Notes: generated from the sequence alone by a model not told the origin. Counted from the first letter of the stretch, positions 29,301 through 35,770 are shown. The stretch: 64,000 nt of DNA from CAZMGY01 sp964565945 [NCBI: uncultured bacterium] (GCA_964565945.1 CAZMGY010000003.1:1-64000); one strand, 5' to 3'. Numbers and translations are program-made.

Positions 29301-29497
29301 TCGATTTAGATCTGTTCGAAGATATGATACGTGAGTTCTCGGCTGACTGGGAACATGAACTTATACGCCCTGATCAAATGAGAAGCAATGTGACCGCCTT
29401 GGGGAATCTTGCGTCGGCTGCTAAAACCGAAACAGGACAGGTTCAACGTACTAATGACTTTACACGTACCTGGATGGCCACCGCAATGGCGGCGTAG
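17309..29497 (+). CDS. Giant exported/polytopic membrane protein of 4062 residues, function unknown
   Basis: A single uninterrupted frame of 12.2 kb, roughly 450 kDa, with a strong Shine-Dalgarno (AAGGAGGG). I recognise no known full-length family. N-terminus: a hydrophobic signal or anchor at residues ~11-30, then FALAPN at 36-41. Residues ~60-1140 are soluble, charged and helix-rich, with coiled-coil character. Hydrophobic helix clusters follow at about 1143-1290, 2097-2350, 2491-2600 and 2645-2775, separated by Gln/Glu-rich soluble blocks (1290-2090). Residues 2780-4062 are again soluble. Near the C-terminus, AMLHEMVE (His3930, Glu3931, Glu3934) is followed by EFEASVEAIAIQ (Phe3970); the same arrangement ends the P-type ATPase-like protein at 48594-52391. 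It is likely an inner-membrane protein with large periplasmic or cytoplasmic arms. Giant proteins are known from Omnitrophota. A cell-surface or host-contact role is only inference. Confidence 0.8.
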   Translation: MFKKVIGSLRWILLKLPVIFILQLFLFTNVNLHDVFALAPNLMSSRDEGCAAFQMCALGRQFRSRTNLEIESNRKIGEDLLDDYKNDQEILLDRRAKAEKLRDSTARSQALQHDDAGIDQNLAWLVGVSSVTGLEKDQARRVLSSLTINRSQTETGQIQYAYGDMPFFEVTNVRGDHFVMVVNRPEVAGEETAYQGFSQVHLKAQQDGRDFRMMNRADKGNFLFIKLKDGESARDAVVNEVHDTRQSLGQVREISGHLASSMYEAMAQGAIAKAFLDVQEDFELSKRREHEASEREHEQAGILAESWAQSNVREAISKMSLVGLDVNENASSQLLNTQRQQLERADIVDEVQKSLDKEFNEADKAFKALIKDSERNPLNYLSIKSEIELLGCKVSGDSDWNDGTKPIIEVDEEVFTNHVNSMTIELTRHNHNVDLLLQKGEWLEAELAEIKDEKESIKINRAVYVGKLVTFLEKQIEAHPALLIQLANEAGYDARVMDETLRSGQIENLLHSDVPLFQIILGLANQENEPSMTRNLQNLLALNGRLKKLEDKESEYTQEQQEINDNAWVSVQSLQAYFEKSFVQNFLKAVLNDEEALSLDLLMKITNKQDIKANVSILREFYTKMTSLEALDIAVLEKRLERNLDNEWKMKLENAWELLMEAPLLEQGAYFVARKVEEDFVRKARLSMQGALQVENARQAYDQVLKTNITQLTEIVEELKSNSKVSYRRAQVAALQIDMMHLIESTIKNDLMSFDPRTIESLFDSMGQIMEDSARQSGLFTESIGKALVEGVKSLLQTSYGVGVLIRPTGTGTTLGGALDNLILNSGVSSNPRTRVLDRIKPTHVRRLLNDSAKWQLRARAMQFVDTVFNELQKGPVDASTMDLYARSLLPLFQFYNEEMANEQKGLVPHPVFAGRGPGSFRGKLEAIMKPTDNGMMQRVGVQTTQAAQQEMGQLKTETQRLIQNIVNQTRLNLQRAGNDKVSLELNDDYSVSFSLKELDGKKITLSRQQMQALIAGESVREEAVIFDSTDRGNSLVIGYIVTDAGQVQQNRQQGGITQPVVPLSKSEIETKVLGRVRDAEKTALQQRLSREGSSIAVRKAIELSRDENLLIADSEDKDKRSDKDLAEAMLVKEMSRGESIVRFFGTIVLLSVTMMSVVIVIALAMGNLQVLLFGAFIVITIALIAMIISRTVDAIKGKGKRPRFLERMIYPVNQSEKGKNVRRVFWISMLILGAGLLVATLVIFSINGVAFFDLGSTVLTAEQLVLPIIGGMVGASFLFGLIGSIVTFKGIGEGGTKKAAERLREERERASDGFVPKEDENLTKAREISADVKNNLRRMVFALKQAKLSDRQIEKALKNVEQEHLVGWNENVEAQDREDLEVGGVLGVLQGVLKKGAKDDVKAKIDKAIDEILKPILAVLDRTATKDILDAVNQDLNLNVEISEIERQVGAEDATRVRDATTKLGQAQQEGEDSDDIATTADVQREVSVKLVDVLKFYRQLEEQADVITNAAELKENDIQAQGQVGQSVLGQQPGVTFPLQGMGFQNQQRLGGMSGALKSLLSQSTPSKQGEFGEDFDQLLQAQSLENAESGKGQSQILPPLTAPDELLLNEGTRRVNSNNSFPYMEQTRQYHENSLSGFKEKIEGDISKLPPAQQAEYQERLADVENFGPRRSPPFRGGDKHEDTLVEVINDLEQELSTSQSSYLDSSFESDVSSKELLRAQNNFERTVEAGEARRQTLIKDYVDTMETYQKQLNLADKPSTFAEISVLASKKNNLSLLFDISQARKSLFQRARDIDFNLERHLQKREQDSGFLVESSNLMSHQVDHLDSQSNAFSESLQFLDGDFLENLHSSNERVQSLFDDVISFDRNLRVMASFQELEREERIVNKIKTRLFSLKSEMEKASVEKIEKWISYQLETIAALRQGKEDQVKNIQGLKDITGNTRIPDDLLEALLPRRQSLQQDEIGIKPLVPSVRKGLLLEVPQQTDDVRVVMNRDRLKVQLQNKFDINAVDIETFLTHLEGLKVLKAQADGNVEFKASVLRKKQADLLLPRGVSLRNVQEAFVQVADDLRIDGTGVANQQELSLQVTGRPNTIIRGVIGVLAVGLIAGGVGLLFVSSLSGIGLALITIGVVALLTTTVVRDRQRVTNKTAWAYGLVGGGLALATLILAIVGLMIGMAVPVIVLAVTTAVVVSMIFVTQLVHRAFVPRQEVRVNVLKESRTMKAIRIIAGVLAFATIVGLVVFFGIATGTNALIVLGIPFLLLLWTMAVYRFGTKDYQREAFRNRGFFPTLFHNISSTFLGQVITLVLLIGLGAGLFFGLSGFMMAANLGGFLLVAGVALLVIVLLYHLGKTIFGRSDFLYKKTSTSESNQDLTVIHLKSQSGKQSGLNVAPIIPGIGEAKGPEYIYRLAKTPNGEESYVRVKVGRFKRQIVDSSDARGLFGTKRQANGYKFEAKQVPGDKIEGYNGQADNRILVMTEEGTKLRTSRAGGYIIAAIILLTILAIAIAVLAVELGGTFEAIGTFIANIATAGFALPTVTAVGTAGGGTGAVIATFFTTTLPNAVLWLFLAGEEISRLAVILAGVGILVMVGLATVRFYLNNHVNERKYDPKILPEGQKMTREQTITEANIYLKNRRAVDWFHRLMMGLMLLAILAAAIGVALGGSAVFAITMPLFAVSVGIFLLYELVSILNRMRKRAFPTKIEYQEIDPVSGQPVIKTINLEPRQLLPIWMEVLAFIAVVGFFSLSLIPSIGTLALSMILIGAAVIILIFYGFREFKNHRYSLKSRDLKDLEKGNADQEQAWVEEHQDVQEFLTDLSNKGYTYPDAHKNTLQSYVNRLTSNHPDYVQDTAARAAVVQEMKTYLDTMKSVLTKTAGTQFDPKAVGQEGFSFEAKAIIDAVGTSQIYEFLRELEELPQLDAGAILPLYSFRNGPIFTSVREQINDQMRQGQVRDVTARPDAKAVLKAMEVKVASWEDKSPRVVIKEINQEVYNLYYEQVKAHFERKGIAFPNSLKARGVHPNGKNNLANLIEALKTEQARLSQTNSSQALVIMKLLTSLEGDQDLKTLLDRRDQNLRQHLKVLQKMFFTEQTYENIARLRVVEPLLKGPVKSQLNFVMKNQLKSLGQSPSFNEFTSRMINWTRPDSSVREGLLNATTRSEWEVFNENSLDRAVENRTDSVDFMKNLGLMYSRLDYYVFEDVLKNINSQVVNVWAAQGRTDVLARKNLKFLEASIIQHSLDKQQRYHAWLLYRDLANKMKVVMPETIENEISVLGESFVKTNQQNGTLWKVLQAQVNQLIDQEEMVDLVVMRHRASDGVWEVAVAPHPEGYSGEIALPRVQKEDGNVESKARMNEKMWSFLGRDSTMSRTDAPFFVVFEGDLKDTRVEDGEGRVKVQARMVMLEGADVENSDYQNLQWHEVEDFMKNARVFGEQDVVVRQAMRMQKRKEELGYMASERDFYDRVVYQALEHLNPSNKKGFLLLENYNELMQSKSYSTKAIVEYLEKNHFSDARDQFLNEMIEVLANDGENISVETLQEILEEENVVLTSSSSGGTLEQAMRDVILYRAWDPRAIVQQTEFQTLLTQWSVAGIHVNTDDLNKNSFQNQVRKTSSLKLHQVLNDLMLYIHRKEFQHPQELNAFIVFLGLGRVVGENGRLSLELDVKDLGSSTEMCQSVLANKMKEKNIDRYLSDDSYNVMTPRAANVQRQQSLSEKSLNESLDFGSREEEDSEDTRSVAASYYEEEPEMNEEDDIFTDPLALKREVGLDAKSVRERVGQPKATAAQNMATVTFATNGAPSVNFTRETPTHVQGAIKSVVEAVMRADTWRRQDLRPRMREDVIPGDLRQTMRNALGVSVDTKRKEFVLEALTPDSMVKRFPKGIQIRYDTNMGNSASYKREDDTLVIYINSTLTGDVANVQAVQAMVKKAMLHEMVETLLVQKLTLMGVWQDMSTAMRPWQTDSAAFSLKVEFEASVEAIAIQMMPAQELINLQEAYEEFVDLDLFEDMIREFSADWEHELIRPDQMRSNVTALGNLASAAKTETGQVQRTNDFTRTWMATAMAA

Positions 29498-29626
29498 GTT
29501 ATTGGCCTCTTTTTTCTTGTCATTCCCTTGCAGCTGGGAACACCATACCCTGACATGTTTGTATGGAGCCCAAAGGACTTAAGAAATAAATCGATTTATA
29601 TAGAGGTCATCTTAGATGTTTTGTAC

Positions 29627-29632
29627 TATAAT
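29627..29632 (+). promoter_or_regulatory. Possible -10 element upstream of the YYPAPYG protein
   Basis: A perfect TATAAT lies 42 bases before the ATG at 29675, but no good -35 hexamer is seen at 16-18 bases. The rest of the 177-bp gap after the giant gene shows only a weak TTCCC/GGGAA hairpin and no gene. Confidence 0.35.
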
Positions 29633-29674
29633 ATGAACATTGGTACTGTTATTTGTGATAGATAAGGAGATGCC

Positions 29675-30661
29675 ATGAAGTTTCTAGTATCTATGGTGGC
29701 TTGCTTGTTGGTCAGTGGTTTGGTCTGGGCCAAGACCGAAGAGATTCAACTGACAACTTATTATCCTGCTCCCTATGGTGATTTCGAAAGCATTCGTACC
29801 AACGAGATGGAGTATTTGGGTGTGTTGCGTGGTCCTGTTGAAGCTGGTGGTGAAATTGAAAAAGGCGTGACGGGCATTGACGATCTTAAGCGAGGCGATG
29901 TTTACCGAGGCTTTCGTATTTTGGGAGAATTTTTAGAGCCCTATCGTTCGGATGATTTGGCGGCCTTACCCTTGGTCGACTTTGCTTATTATGAATCGGA
30001 TAAGATCTTGTTTAACAATGGTGGTGGGATTTTTTACCAAGATGCGCGCAATGGTATTTTTTTGGATCGCGCAACTAACTATTCCGTGATGCGTTCACGG
30101 GCCGAAATTGTGTTGCAACCGGGTTACACTGGATCGCCGACTGACTACGATTTTGTGGTTCATAATTCGACTGATCATACCGTGATCAGCGAAGGGAAAA
30201 TGTTTATCAAAGGTGATTTTGAAGTGCGTACGCCTGGAGGAGAACGTTTATTGATTGTGAGTGCTCAAGGAGGTAATAACAATAGCCCTGTGATTTTGAT
30301 GAGGTCTAATGTTCTGATTGAGGGGGACTTAACGGTTACGGGAACGATCACGGGTAATATTTCTGGTTCTAATGTGACCATTGATAATCTGCGTGTGAAA
30401 CGTCAATTGTTGGTGCAGAGTGATGCGGAGTTCAATACAAATGGTCATGTTGTCGATGCCGATGCTAGCCATTTGATTGTGCGGGGCTATTTATGGTCCG
30501 ACCATATCCGTTCGACCTTGGGTAATATGTTTGAGGTTCGGGTGAGAAATAACCGCGCGATTGGGCGATTCCGTCGCGGGAATGGTCGGAGTGGGTTTGT
30601 GGCGCTCGCCATCCCTGGTGAGGCCCAGGGGCGCAGTTTTGCTGGAAATCCTTATGTGTAA
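29675..30661 (+). CDS. Secreted protein with N-terminal YYPAPYG motif, tail-fibre-like beta repeats
   Basis: It has 328 residues. A Sec signal peptide (MKFLVSMVACLLVSGLVWA, cut before KTEE) is followed directly by IQLTTYYPAPYGDFESIR. From memory, this motif recurs in secreted proteins of Omnitrophota and Elusimicrobiota; I cannot search here. The middle is rich in short beta-prone segments (LTVTGTITGNISGSNVTIDN, AEFNTNGHVVDADASHLIVR) resembling tail-fibre or pseudopilin-exported surface proteins. The function is unknown. GATAAGGAGAT precedes the ATG. Its own promoter is likely, and it is separate from the next gene, which has a strong promoter. Confidence 0.75.
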   Translation: MKFLVSMVACLLVSGLVWAKTEEIQLTTYYPAPYGDFESIRTNEMEYLGVLRGPVEAGGEIEKGVTGIDDLKRGDVYRGFRILGEFLEPYRSDDLAALPLVDFAYYESDKILFNNGGGIFYQDARNGIFLDRATNYSVMRSRAEIVLQPGYTGSPTDYDFVVHNSTDHTVISEGKMFIKGDFEVRTPGGERLLIVSAQGGNNNSPVILMRSNVLIEGDLTVTGTITGNISGSNVTIDNLRVKRQLLVQSDAEFNTNGHVVDADASHLIVRGYLWSDHIRSTLGNMFEVRVRNNRAIGRFRRGNGRSGFVALAIPGEAQGRSFAGNPYV

Positions 30662-30688
30662 CCCCGATCTTAAATGCAATATCTTTCC

Positions 30689-30717
30689 TTGAGCTAAAAT
30701 GTGTTTTCGACTATAAT
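30689..30717 (+). promoter_or_regulatory. Sigma-70-type promoter for the L,D-transpeptidase-accA-cysS operon
   Basis: TTGAGC at 30689-30694 and a perfect TATAAT at 30712-30717 have the ideal 17-base spacing, 44 bases before the start codon. The next three genes are closely spaced and probably share this promoter. Confidence 0.65.
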
Positions 30718-30761
30718 GAACGCATCTGTGAGAATGGTTCAAAAGCCAAGGAGGGCTGAGG

Positions 30762-31826
30762 TTGTTGCGTAATTTACTGCTTGTTATTATTGCTGCATCG
30801 CTAATTATTACTTTTTTGTCGTGGAGCAAGAAAGATCCTAAGAAAGAGCCTTCGGTGCGCAAGGTGGACGTAGTGACCTTAGAGGAACGCACTCAGAAGA
30901 AAATCAAAAAGCTTCACGAAGTCGCTCTGACCTATCAGCAGGCGGGAGAGTGGAAAGAAGCTTTGCATACTTGGAAAGATATTGTGAATACTTATCCCGA
31001 AGATGAGCAAACGGCCCAGGCTTTGCAGTCCTTAGTGGTTTTGTATCTTAATAAAAGCCAAACCAAGTTTGCCAATATTTATTTTGAAAAGCTCGAACAA
31101 GGATTTCCCGATAGCGAAGCGATGGCTCAGGCTTTGTACGATAAGGCACAGTATGCCGATAAAGGAGGCAATTTGAGTTCTGCTAAGCTGTCCTACCGTC
31201 GCTTGGTTCGCGATTTCTTTTTCTTCGATAAAATAGCCGAGGTGCAAAAGCGTTTGGAAGATTTGAATATAAGCTTATTATTTTCGAAAAAAATAACGGA
31301 AGGAACGAGCCTTTATCAAGTTCAGAGAGGGGATTCTTTGTCAACCATTGCGCATCGCTTTAACACCACGGTCGATTTTTTATTGCAAGCCAATGGTCTT
31401 AAAATTGACAGTGTGATTCATCCTGGTGATCGTTTAAAAGTGTTTAATCCCAAAGTTAAGATTGGTGTGACCATCGATAAGTCACAAAAAAGCATGTTGC
31501 TTACATTTAACAACGAAGTATTGCGTCGTTACAATATTGCGATTGGCAAAGACGGTAGCACACTTGTTGGAAAATTTGCGGTGCAAAATAAACTGAAAGA
31601 TCCTGTTTGGTTTAATGCTGGTCGGGCTATTCCCCCAGATGACCCCCGTAATGTTTTGGGAACGCGGTGGTTAGGTATTGATCGCGATATAGGGATTCAT
31701 GGAACGGTTGAAAAAAAGCATATTTTGGAACAAACTTCAAACGGATGTATTCGCATGAACAACAAAGAAGTCGAACAATTGTATTCGATTCTGCGTGTCG
31801 GTGATCCAGTTGTGATTGTCGAGTGA
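30762..31826 (+). CDS. TPR-LysM-L,D-transpeptidase (YkuD) protein
   Basis: Periplasmic enzyme of peptidoglycan cross-linking or lipoprotein attachment. It has 354 residues, starting at TTG 30762, seven bases after AAGGAGGG. Order: an N-terminal membrane anchor (LLLVIIAASLIITFLSW); tetratricopeptide-like helices at ~45-155 (YQQAGEWKEALHTWKDIVNT); LysM at ~182-228 (YQVQRGDSLSTIAHRFNTTV, HPGDRLKV); and a YkuD domain to the end. The catalytic signature is present as IHGT plus SNGCIRM. The next gene, accA, follows after 21 bases. Confidence 0.92.
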   Translation: MLRNLLLVIIAASLIITFLSWSKKDPKKEPSVRKVDVVTLEERTQKKIKKLHEVALTYQQAGEWKEALHTWKDIVNTYPEDEQTAQALQSLVVLYLNKSQTKFANIYFEKLEQGFPDSEAMAQALYDKAQYADKGGNLSSAKLSYRRLVRDFFFFDKIAEVQKRLEDLNISLLFSKKITEGTSLYQVQRGDSLSTIAHRFNTTVDFLLQANGLKIDSVIHPGDRLKVFNPKVKIGVTIDKSQKSMLLTFNNEVLRRYNIAIGKDGSTLVGKFAVQNKLKDPVWFNAGRAIPPDDPRNVLGTRWLGIDRDIGIHGTVEKKHILEQTSNGCIRMNNKEVEQLYSILRVGDPVVIVE

Positions 31827-31847
31827 TAACAATAAAGGAATCCTGTT

Positions 31848-32831
31848 ATGGCTCATGAAGAACGTTTAAATTTTGAAGCGCCTATTTTAGAACTTGAAAA
31901 ACGAATCAAAGAACTGGAATCTTTTGCCAAAAATGAAAGCATTGATTGCGAAGAAGAGCTATCGATGCTGTATTTGAAGCTTGATAAAATCACTAAAGAT
32001 ATCTATTCTCGTTTGGGACCTTGGCAGAGGGTGCAAATATCGCGCCATCCGAAAAGGCCATATACGCGGGACTATATTGACTATCTTATGGATGATTTTG
32101 TGGAAATACGTGGGGATCATCGTTTTGCTGACGATCCAGCGCTCGTGTGTGGCTTTGGACGAATTGATGGACGGACTTTTGCGATGATTGGGCATCAAAA
32201 AGGCCGTGATATTAAAGAAAAAATGGAATGTCATTTTGGTTGTGCACATCCTGAGGGGTATCGCAAAGCCTGGAGAGTGATGCACTTGGCCGAAAAGATG
32301 GGGGTTCCGATTGTGATTTTGGTGGATACACCTGGAGCTTTCCCGGGGATAGCGGCGGAAGAGCGTGGCCAGTCGGAGGCGATTGCGAGCAACATTATGA
32401 ACATGACCAATCTTAAAGTGCCTACCCTTTCGATTATTATTGGCGAGGGTGGAAGTGGAGGTGCATTAGGTGTTGGCTTGACCGATGTGGTTGCCATTAT
32501 GGAAAATGCGTATTATTCCGTGATTTCTCCTGAGGGTTGTTCGGCTATTCTGTGGAAAGATAAGGATAAGGCTGCGGATGCGGCTACGGTTCTTAAAATT
32601 ATGCCAAAAGACTTGCTCAATATGAACATTGTCGACGAAGTGATCAAAGAACCTTTGGGCGGGGCTCATCGTCATTTCGAAAAAGCAGCCGATAATATTA
32701 AGAGTGCTATTTTTAAATACATGCACATCTGTGAAAGTATGTCGATCGAAACTTTGATGGAGCGTCGCTATCAAAAGTATCGTCATATGGGGACTTTCAA
32801 CGAAGGAAGTGCGGGACATGCGTCTTTATAA
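31848..32831 (+). CDS. accA: Acetyl-CoA carboxylase carboxyltransferase subunit alpha
   Basis: Transfers carboxyl from biotin to acetyl-CoA for fatty-acid synthesis, with AccD. It has 327 residues. WQRVQISRHPKRPYTRDYID, GDHRFADDPALVCGFGRIDG, DTPGAFPGIAAEERGQSEAI and GEGGSGGALGVG (oxyanion-forming glycines) are diagnostic. It overlaps cysS by 14 bases. accB, accC and accD are not in this window. Confidence 0.97.
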   Translation: MAHEERLNFEAPILELEKRIKELESFAKNESIDCEEELSMLYLKLDKITKDIYSRLGPWQRVQISRHPKRPYTRDYIDYLMDDFVEIRGDHRFADDPALVCGFGRIDGRTFAMIGHQKGRDIKEKMECHFGCAHPEGYRKAWRVMHLAEKMGVPIVILVDTPGAFPGIAAEERGQSEAIASNIMNMTNLKVPTLSIIIGEGGSGGALGVGLTDVVAIMENAYYSVISPEGCSAILWKDKDKAADAATVLKIMPKDLLNMNIVDEVIKEPLGGAHRHFEKAADNIKSAIFKYMHICESMSIETLMERRYQKYRHMGTFNEGSAGHASL

Positions 32832-34257
32832 TACCTTAAAGCGAGCCAAGCAGGACTTTGAATCTTTGCGTGAAGGAAAGGTTTCGATGTATGTCTGTGG
32901 CGTGACGGTGTACGATGAATGCCATTTGGGACATGCGCGGGCCTATGTTAGCTTCGACGTGTTGCGGCGCTATTTGCAATACAAAGGTTATTGCGTGCGC
33001 TATGTGCAAAATTTCACTGATATTGACGACAAAATCATTGCCCGTGCTCAAGAGCAAGGTGCCGAGGATATGGCTCAAGCGGTTAAGGATGTGAGTGAAC
33101 ATTTTATTGAACGTTATTTTGATGTGATGGATGCCTTGGGTGTTTTGCGTGCCGATGAATATCCTAAGGCTACGGAACACATCGAGGACATGATTGCGAT
33201 GATTGTGTCTTTGATCGAGCGTGGGCATGCTTATGACGTCGATGGAGAGATCTTTTTTGCTGTGAACACCTTTGAGTCCTATGGAAAATTATCGGGAAAA
33301 CAGCTCGACGACTTGCAAGTGGGGCAGCGGGTGGATGTGGATGTGCGCAAAAAAAATCCCCTGGATTTTGTTTTATGGAAAGCCCATAAGCCTGGTGAAC
33401 CTGCCTGGAAAAGTCCTTGGGGTTTGGGGCGTCCAGGATGGCATATCGAATGTTCTGCTATGTCGCGGAAGCACTTGGACGGAACTTTTGATATTCATGG
33501 AGGTGGGGTTGATTTGATTTTTCCGCATCATGAAAATGAAATTGCTCAATCGGAAGCCTGCACGGGTGAATGTTTTGCACGCTACTGGATGCATAATGGG
33601 TTTTTGACCATCAATCAAGAAAAGATGTCGAAGTCTTTGGGGAATTTTTTTACCCTTAAAGACATTTACGAGCAATATGCGCCTGAGGTGGTGCGGATGT
33701 TTTTGCTAACCTCGCATTACCGCTCTCCGATGGATTTTAGCGATGAACGCTTGGCAGAAGCGAAGGAGCAGTGTTATCGGGGCTATATGATGCTCAAAAA
33801 TGCAGGTTTAGCCATTACTGGAGAAACCGCGTCGGTCTGGACCGATGAGATGCAGGTAATCAAAGATAAGTGGTTGGCAGGTATGGACGACGATATTAAC
33901 ACTGCCTTGGCGATTGGTTGTTTGTTCGAGATTGTCCACGAAGCCAATGTGTATATGAAAGAGGGGGTGCAAACAGAGGATCAACGCCAGGAACTTAAGG
34001 GCTGGCTTAATTTGTTTGAAGAGATTGCCAGGGTTATGCACCTGTTTCTAAATCCTTACCGTGTGGTGTCCGAAACATCTCCTACATCCGATGATGTTGA
34101 GCGTGAGATACAGCAGTTATTGCTCGAGCGCAAGCAAGCACGGACGGAGAAAGACTGGGGATCGGCGGATGTTTTGCGGGAGCGTTTATTGGCTCTTTAC
34201 GACGATATTGAGCTTGAAGATACGCCCCAAGGGTCTTTGGTTTCGTTCCGTCTTTGA
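32818..34257 (+). CDS. cysS: Cysteine--tRNA ligase
   Basis: Class I synthetase of 479 residues. I choose ATG 32818 (MRLYNTLKRAKQDF) with GAAGGAAG upstream; an in-frame GTG at 32809 would add three residues. HLGHARAY is the HIGH motif and EKMSKSLGN the KMSKS loop. The zinc site includes Cys in YVCGVTVYDECH, Cys in HIECSAMSRK and HHENE. It converges with lptF/G on the other strand with only five bases between stops. Confidence 0.96.
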   Translation: MRLYNTLKRAKQDFESLREGKVSMYVCGVTVYDECHLGHARAYVSFDVLRRYLQYKGYCVRYVQNFTDIDDKIIARAQEQGAEDMAQAVKDVSEHFIERYFDVMDALGVLRADEYPKATEHIEDMIAMIVSLIERGHAYDVDGEIFFAVNTFESYGKLSGKQLDDLQVGQRVDVDVRKKNPLDFVLWKAHKPGEPAWKSPWGLGRPGWHIECSAMSRKHLDGTFDIHGGGVDLIFPHHENEIAQSEACTGECFARYWMHNGFLTINQEKMSKSLGNFFTLKDIYEQYAPEVVRMFLLTSHYRSPMDFSDERLAEAKEQCYRGYMMLKNAGLAITGETASVWTDEMQVIKDKWLAGMDDDINTALAIGCLFEIVHEANVYMKEGVQTEDQRQELKGWLNLFEEIARVMHLFLNPYRVVSETSPTSDDVEREIQQLLLERKQARTEKDWGSADVLRERLLALYDDIELEDTPQGSLVSFRL

Positions 34258-34262
34258 TATAT

Positions 34263-35336
34263 CTATGTCTTGATGGAGGGCATCATCACCAGGCCAATGC
34301 CTATAAAAAGAAGGTTGATCAGCCATGCGGCGAGCAACGGCGGTAAGTATCCGCCATTTCCCATCGAAAGTCCAATAAAGAATGTGCCTTGATAAATAAA
34401 GGCAACCACCAAGCTCGAAATAACGCCGTGCATGATCGAAGATTGACCACTCAAAATAAAAGGAATGCCGACAAACAGAAGCACCAAACTGGCAAAAGGG
34501 TATGCGATGCGAGAATGAAGGAGAACCTCTTGCTTAGAGGTCTCGTAGCCATTAGCTTTAAGTGTGTTGATATAGGACCGCAGTTCGCGGATACTCATTA
34601 TTTCGATGTCGAAGTTTTTTTCGAAAATTTCGGGTTTTTCGGGGATTTGCAAAAACTTTTCGGCAAAATTGTCGACCACTGATTTGTTGATATTTCTTTG
34701 GTTGTAGTTATAGATGGTGCCGTTGTAAAAAATCCAACCGACGCTGGTCCATGTAGCTTTTTCGGCATTGATTCGGCGTGTGATTTTGTCATTTGTGTCG
34801 TACTGCAAAATGATCACGTGAAACATTTCTTTGTGTTCCACATCATACTCTTGGATGAAGTAGGCATTACGATTAGTTTTAAGAGTCACATTTTTTTTGA
34901 TATAACTTTGTTCTTTGTTGGTGTGAAAGTGTTTTTTTTTAAGTATGGTCCCCAAAAAAGAGCTTTGAGGAATGATGAATTCATTCAGGAGGATGTTGGT
35001 GCAAGAGATGATGAGGCCAAAAAACAAAACAGGAAGAATCACGCGATACAGGTGAACGCCAATGGCTTTAAGGGCTGTGATTTCGTTGAAACGTTCTAAG
35101 TTGTTGAAGGTAAAAATGCATCCCAGGAGTACGGCTAAGGGACTTGATTTTAAAATGAACGAGGGAAGAAGGCAAAGGTAGTATTGGATAATAATTGGAA
35201 AGTTGATTTTGTTTCTTAAAATCATATCGAGACTTTCAAACAAATCGATTACAATGATGAGAAGTAAAAAGGCTGCTAAACAATACAAAAAAGAAGGCAA
35301 GCCTTTTTTGAGAATATAACGATCGATGATTAGCAT
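34263..35336 (-). CDS. LptF/LptG family LPS export permease
   Basis: Inner-membrane component of the LPS transporter (LptBFG), which extracts lipopolysaccharide from the inner membrane. I place the start at ATG 35336 (357 aa, MLIIDRYILKKGLPSFLYCL); upstream codons read through the pterin dehydratase gene and are not plausible. Three N-terminal helices (FLYCLAAFLLLIIVIDLF, LLGCIFTFNNLERFNEITAL), a periplasmic beta-rich domain (~120-260) and three C-terminal helices fit the YjgP/YjgQ fold. The conserved NNLERFNEITALKAIGV resembles the coupling region. Whether it is F or G cannot be settled from one paralog. Confidence 0.88.
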   Translation of the reverse strand: MLIIDRYILKKGLPSFLYCLAAFLLLIIVIDLFESLDMILRNKINFPIIIQYYLCLLPSFILKSSPLAVLLGCIFTFNNLERFNEITALKAIGVHLYRVILPVLFFGLIISCTNILLNEFIIPQSSFLGTILKKKHFHTNKEQSYIKKNVTLKTNRNAYFIQEYDVEHKEMFHVIILQYDTNDKITRRINAEKATWTSVGWIFYNGTIYNYNQRNINKSVVDNFAEKFLQIPEKPEIFEKNFDIEIMSIRELRSYINTLKANGYETSKQEVLLHSRIAYPFASLVLLFVGIPFILSGQSSIMHGVISSLVVAFIYQGTFFIGLSMGNGGYLPPLLAAWLINLLFIGIGLVMMPSIKT

Positions 35337-35355
35337 AAGCGAGCAGTGTTTCCTT

Positions 35356-35634
35356 TCACACCATGCGTTCAACAGCTTTAAGGGCTTCCAAATCAAGTTG
35401 TGTGATACCTTGGGCACTATGGGTGCTATAGCGAAGGGTACATGTTTTGTAGGACAAGGCGATATCGGGATGATGGTTTTGCTGATGAGCGATTCCAGCG
35501 ACCGTGTTGACGAAGGCCATGGTTTCGTAGAAATTGCTAAACTGGAATGTTTTGTGCAAGGCCTGAGAGGCGTAGTTCCAGCCTGAAAAATCATCTAAGG
35601 CTTGTTGAATATTTTTATCGTTTAATATTGTCAT
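35356..35634 (-). CDS. 4a-hydroxytetrahydrobiopterin (pterin-4a-carbinolamine) dehydratase family
   Basis: Small enzyme or DCoH-like protein that recycles pterin cofactor after aromatic amino-acid hydroxylation. It has 92 residues from ATG 35634 (a GTG at 35661 would add nine). The family core FVNTVAGIAHQQNHHPDIAL carries the catalytic HHP histidines, followed by YKTCTLRYSTHSAQGITQLD. It lies 19 bases upstream of the lptF/G start on the same strand, so the two probably form an operon. No hydroxylase partner is visible here, and many bacteria use this family in unassigned roles. Confidence 0.88.
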   Translation of the reverse strand: MTILNDKNIQQALDDFSGWNYASQALHKTFQFSNFYETMAFVNTVAGIAHQQNHHPDIALSYKTCTLRYSTHSAQGITQLDLEALKAVERMV

Positions 35635-35770
35635 GAACTTGAACCTATTACTATGGTACACACTACTCTATTTATGCTAAACGACAGTGATCTAAACGTC
35701 AACTAAAAATTATGCTAGAATACCCCTTTGCATTGTGTTAAAAGATCTCTAAAAAAAGGAGTGTTAGGTC

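Noticed and set aside
17309-29497. Giant gene as a polyketide or non-ribosomal peptide synthase, or an RTX/adhesin repeat protein
   Set aside because: No carrier-protein, condensation or adenylation motifs, no Gly-Asp nonapeptide repeats and no regular tandem domains are visible.
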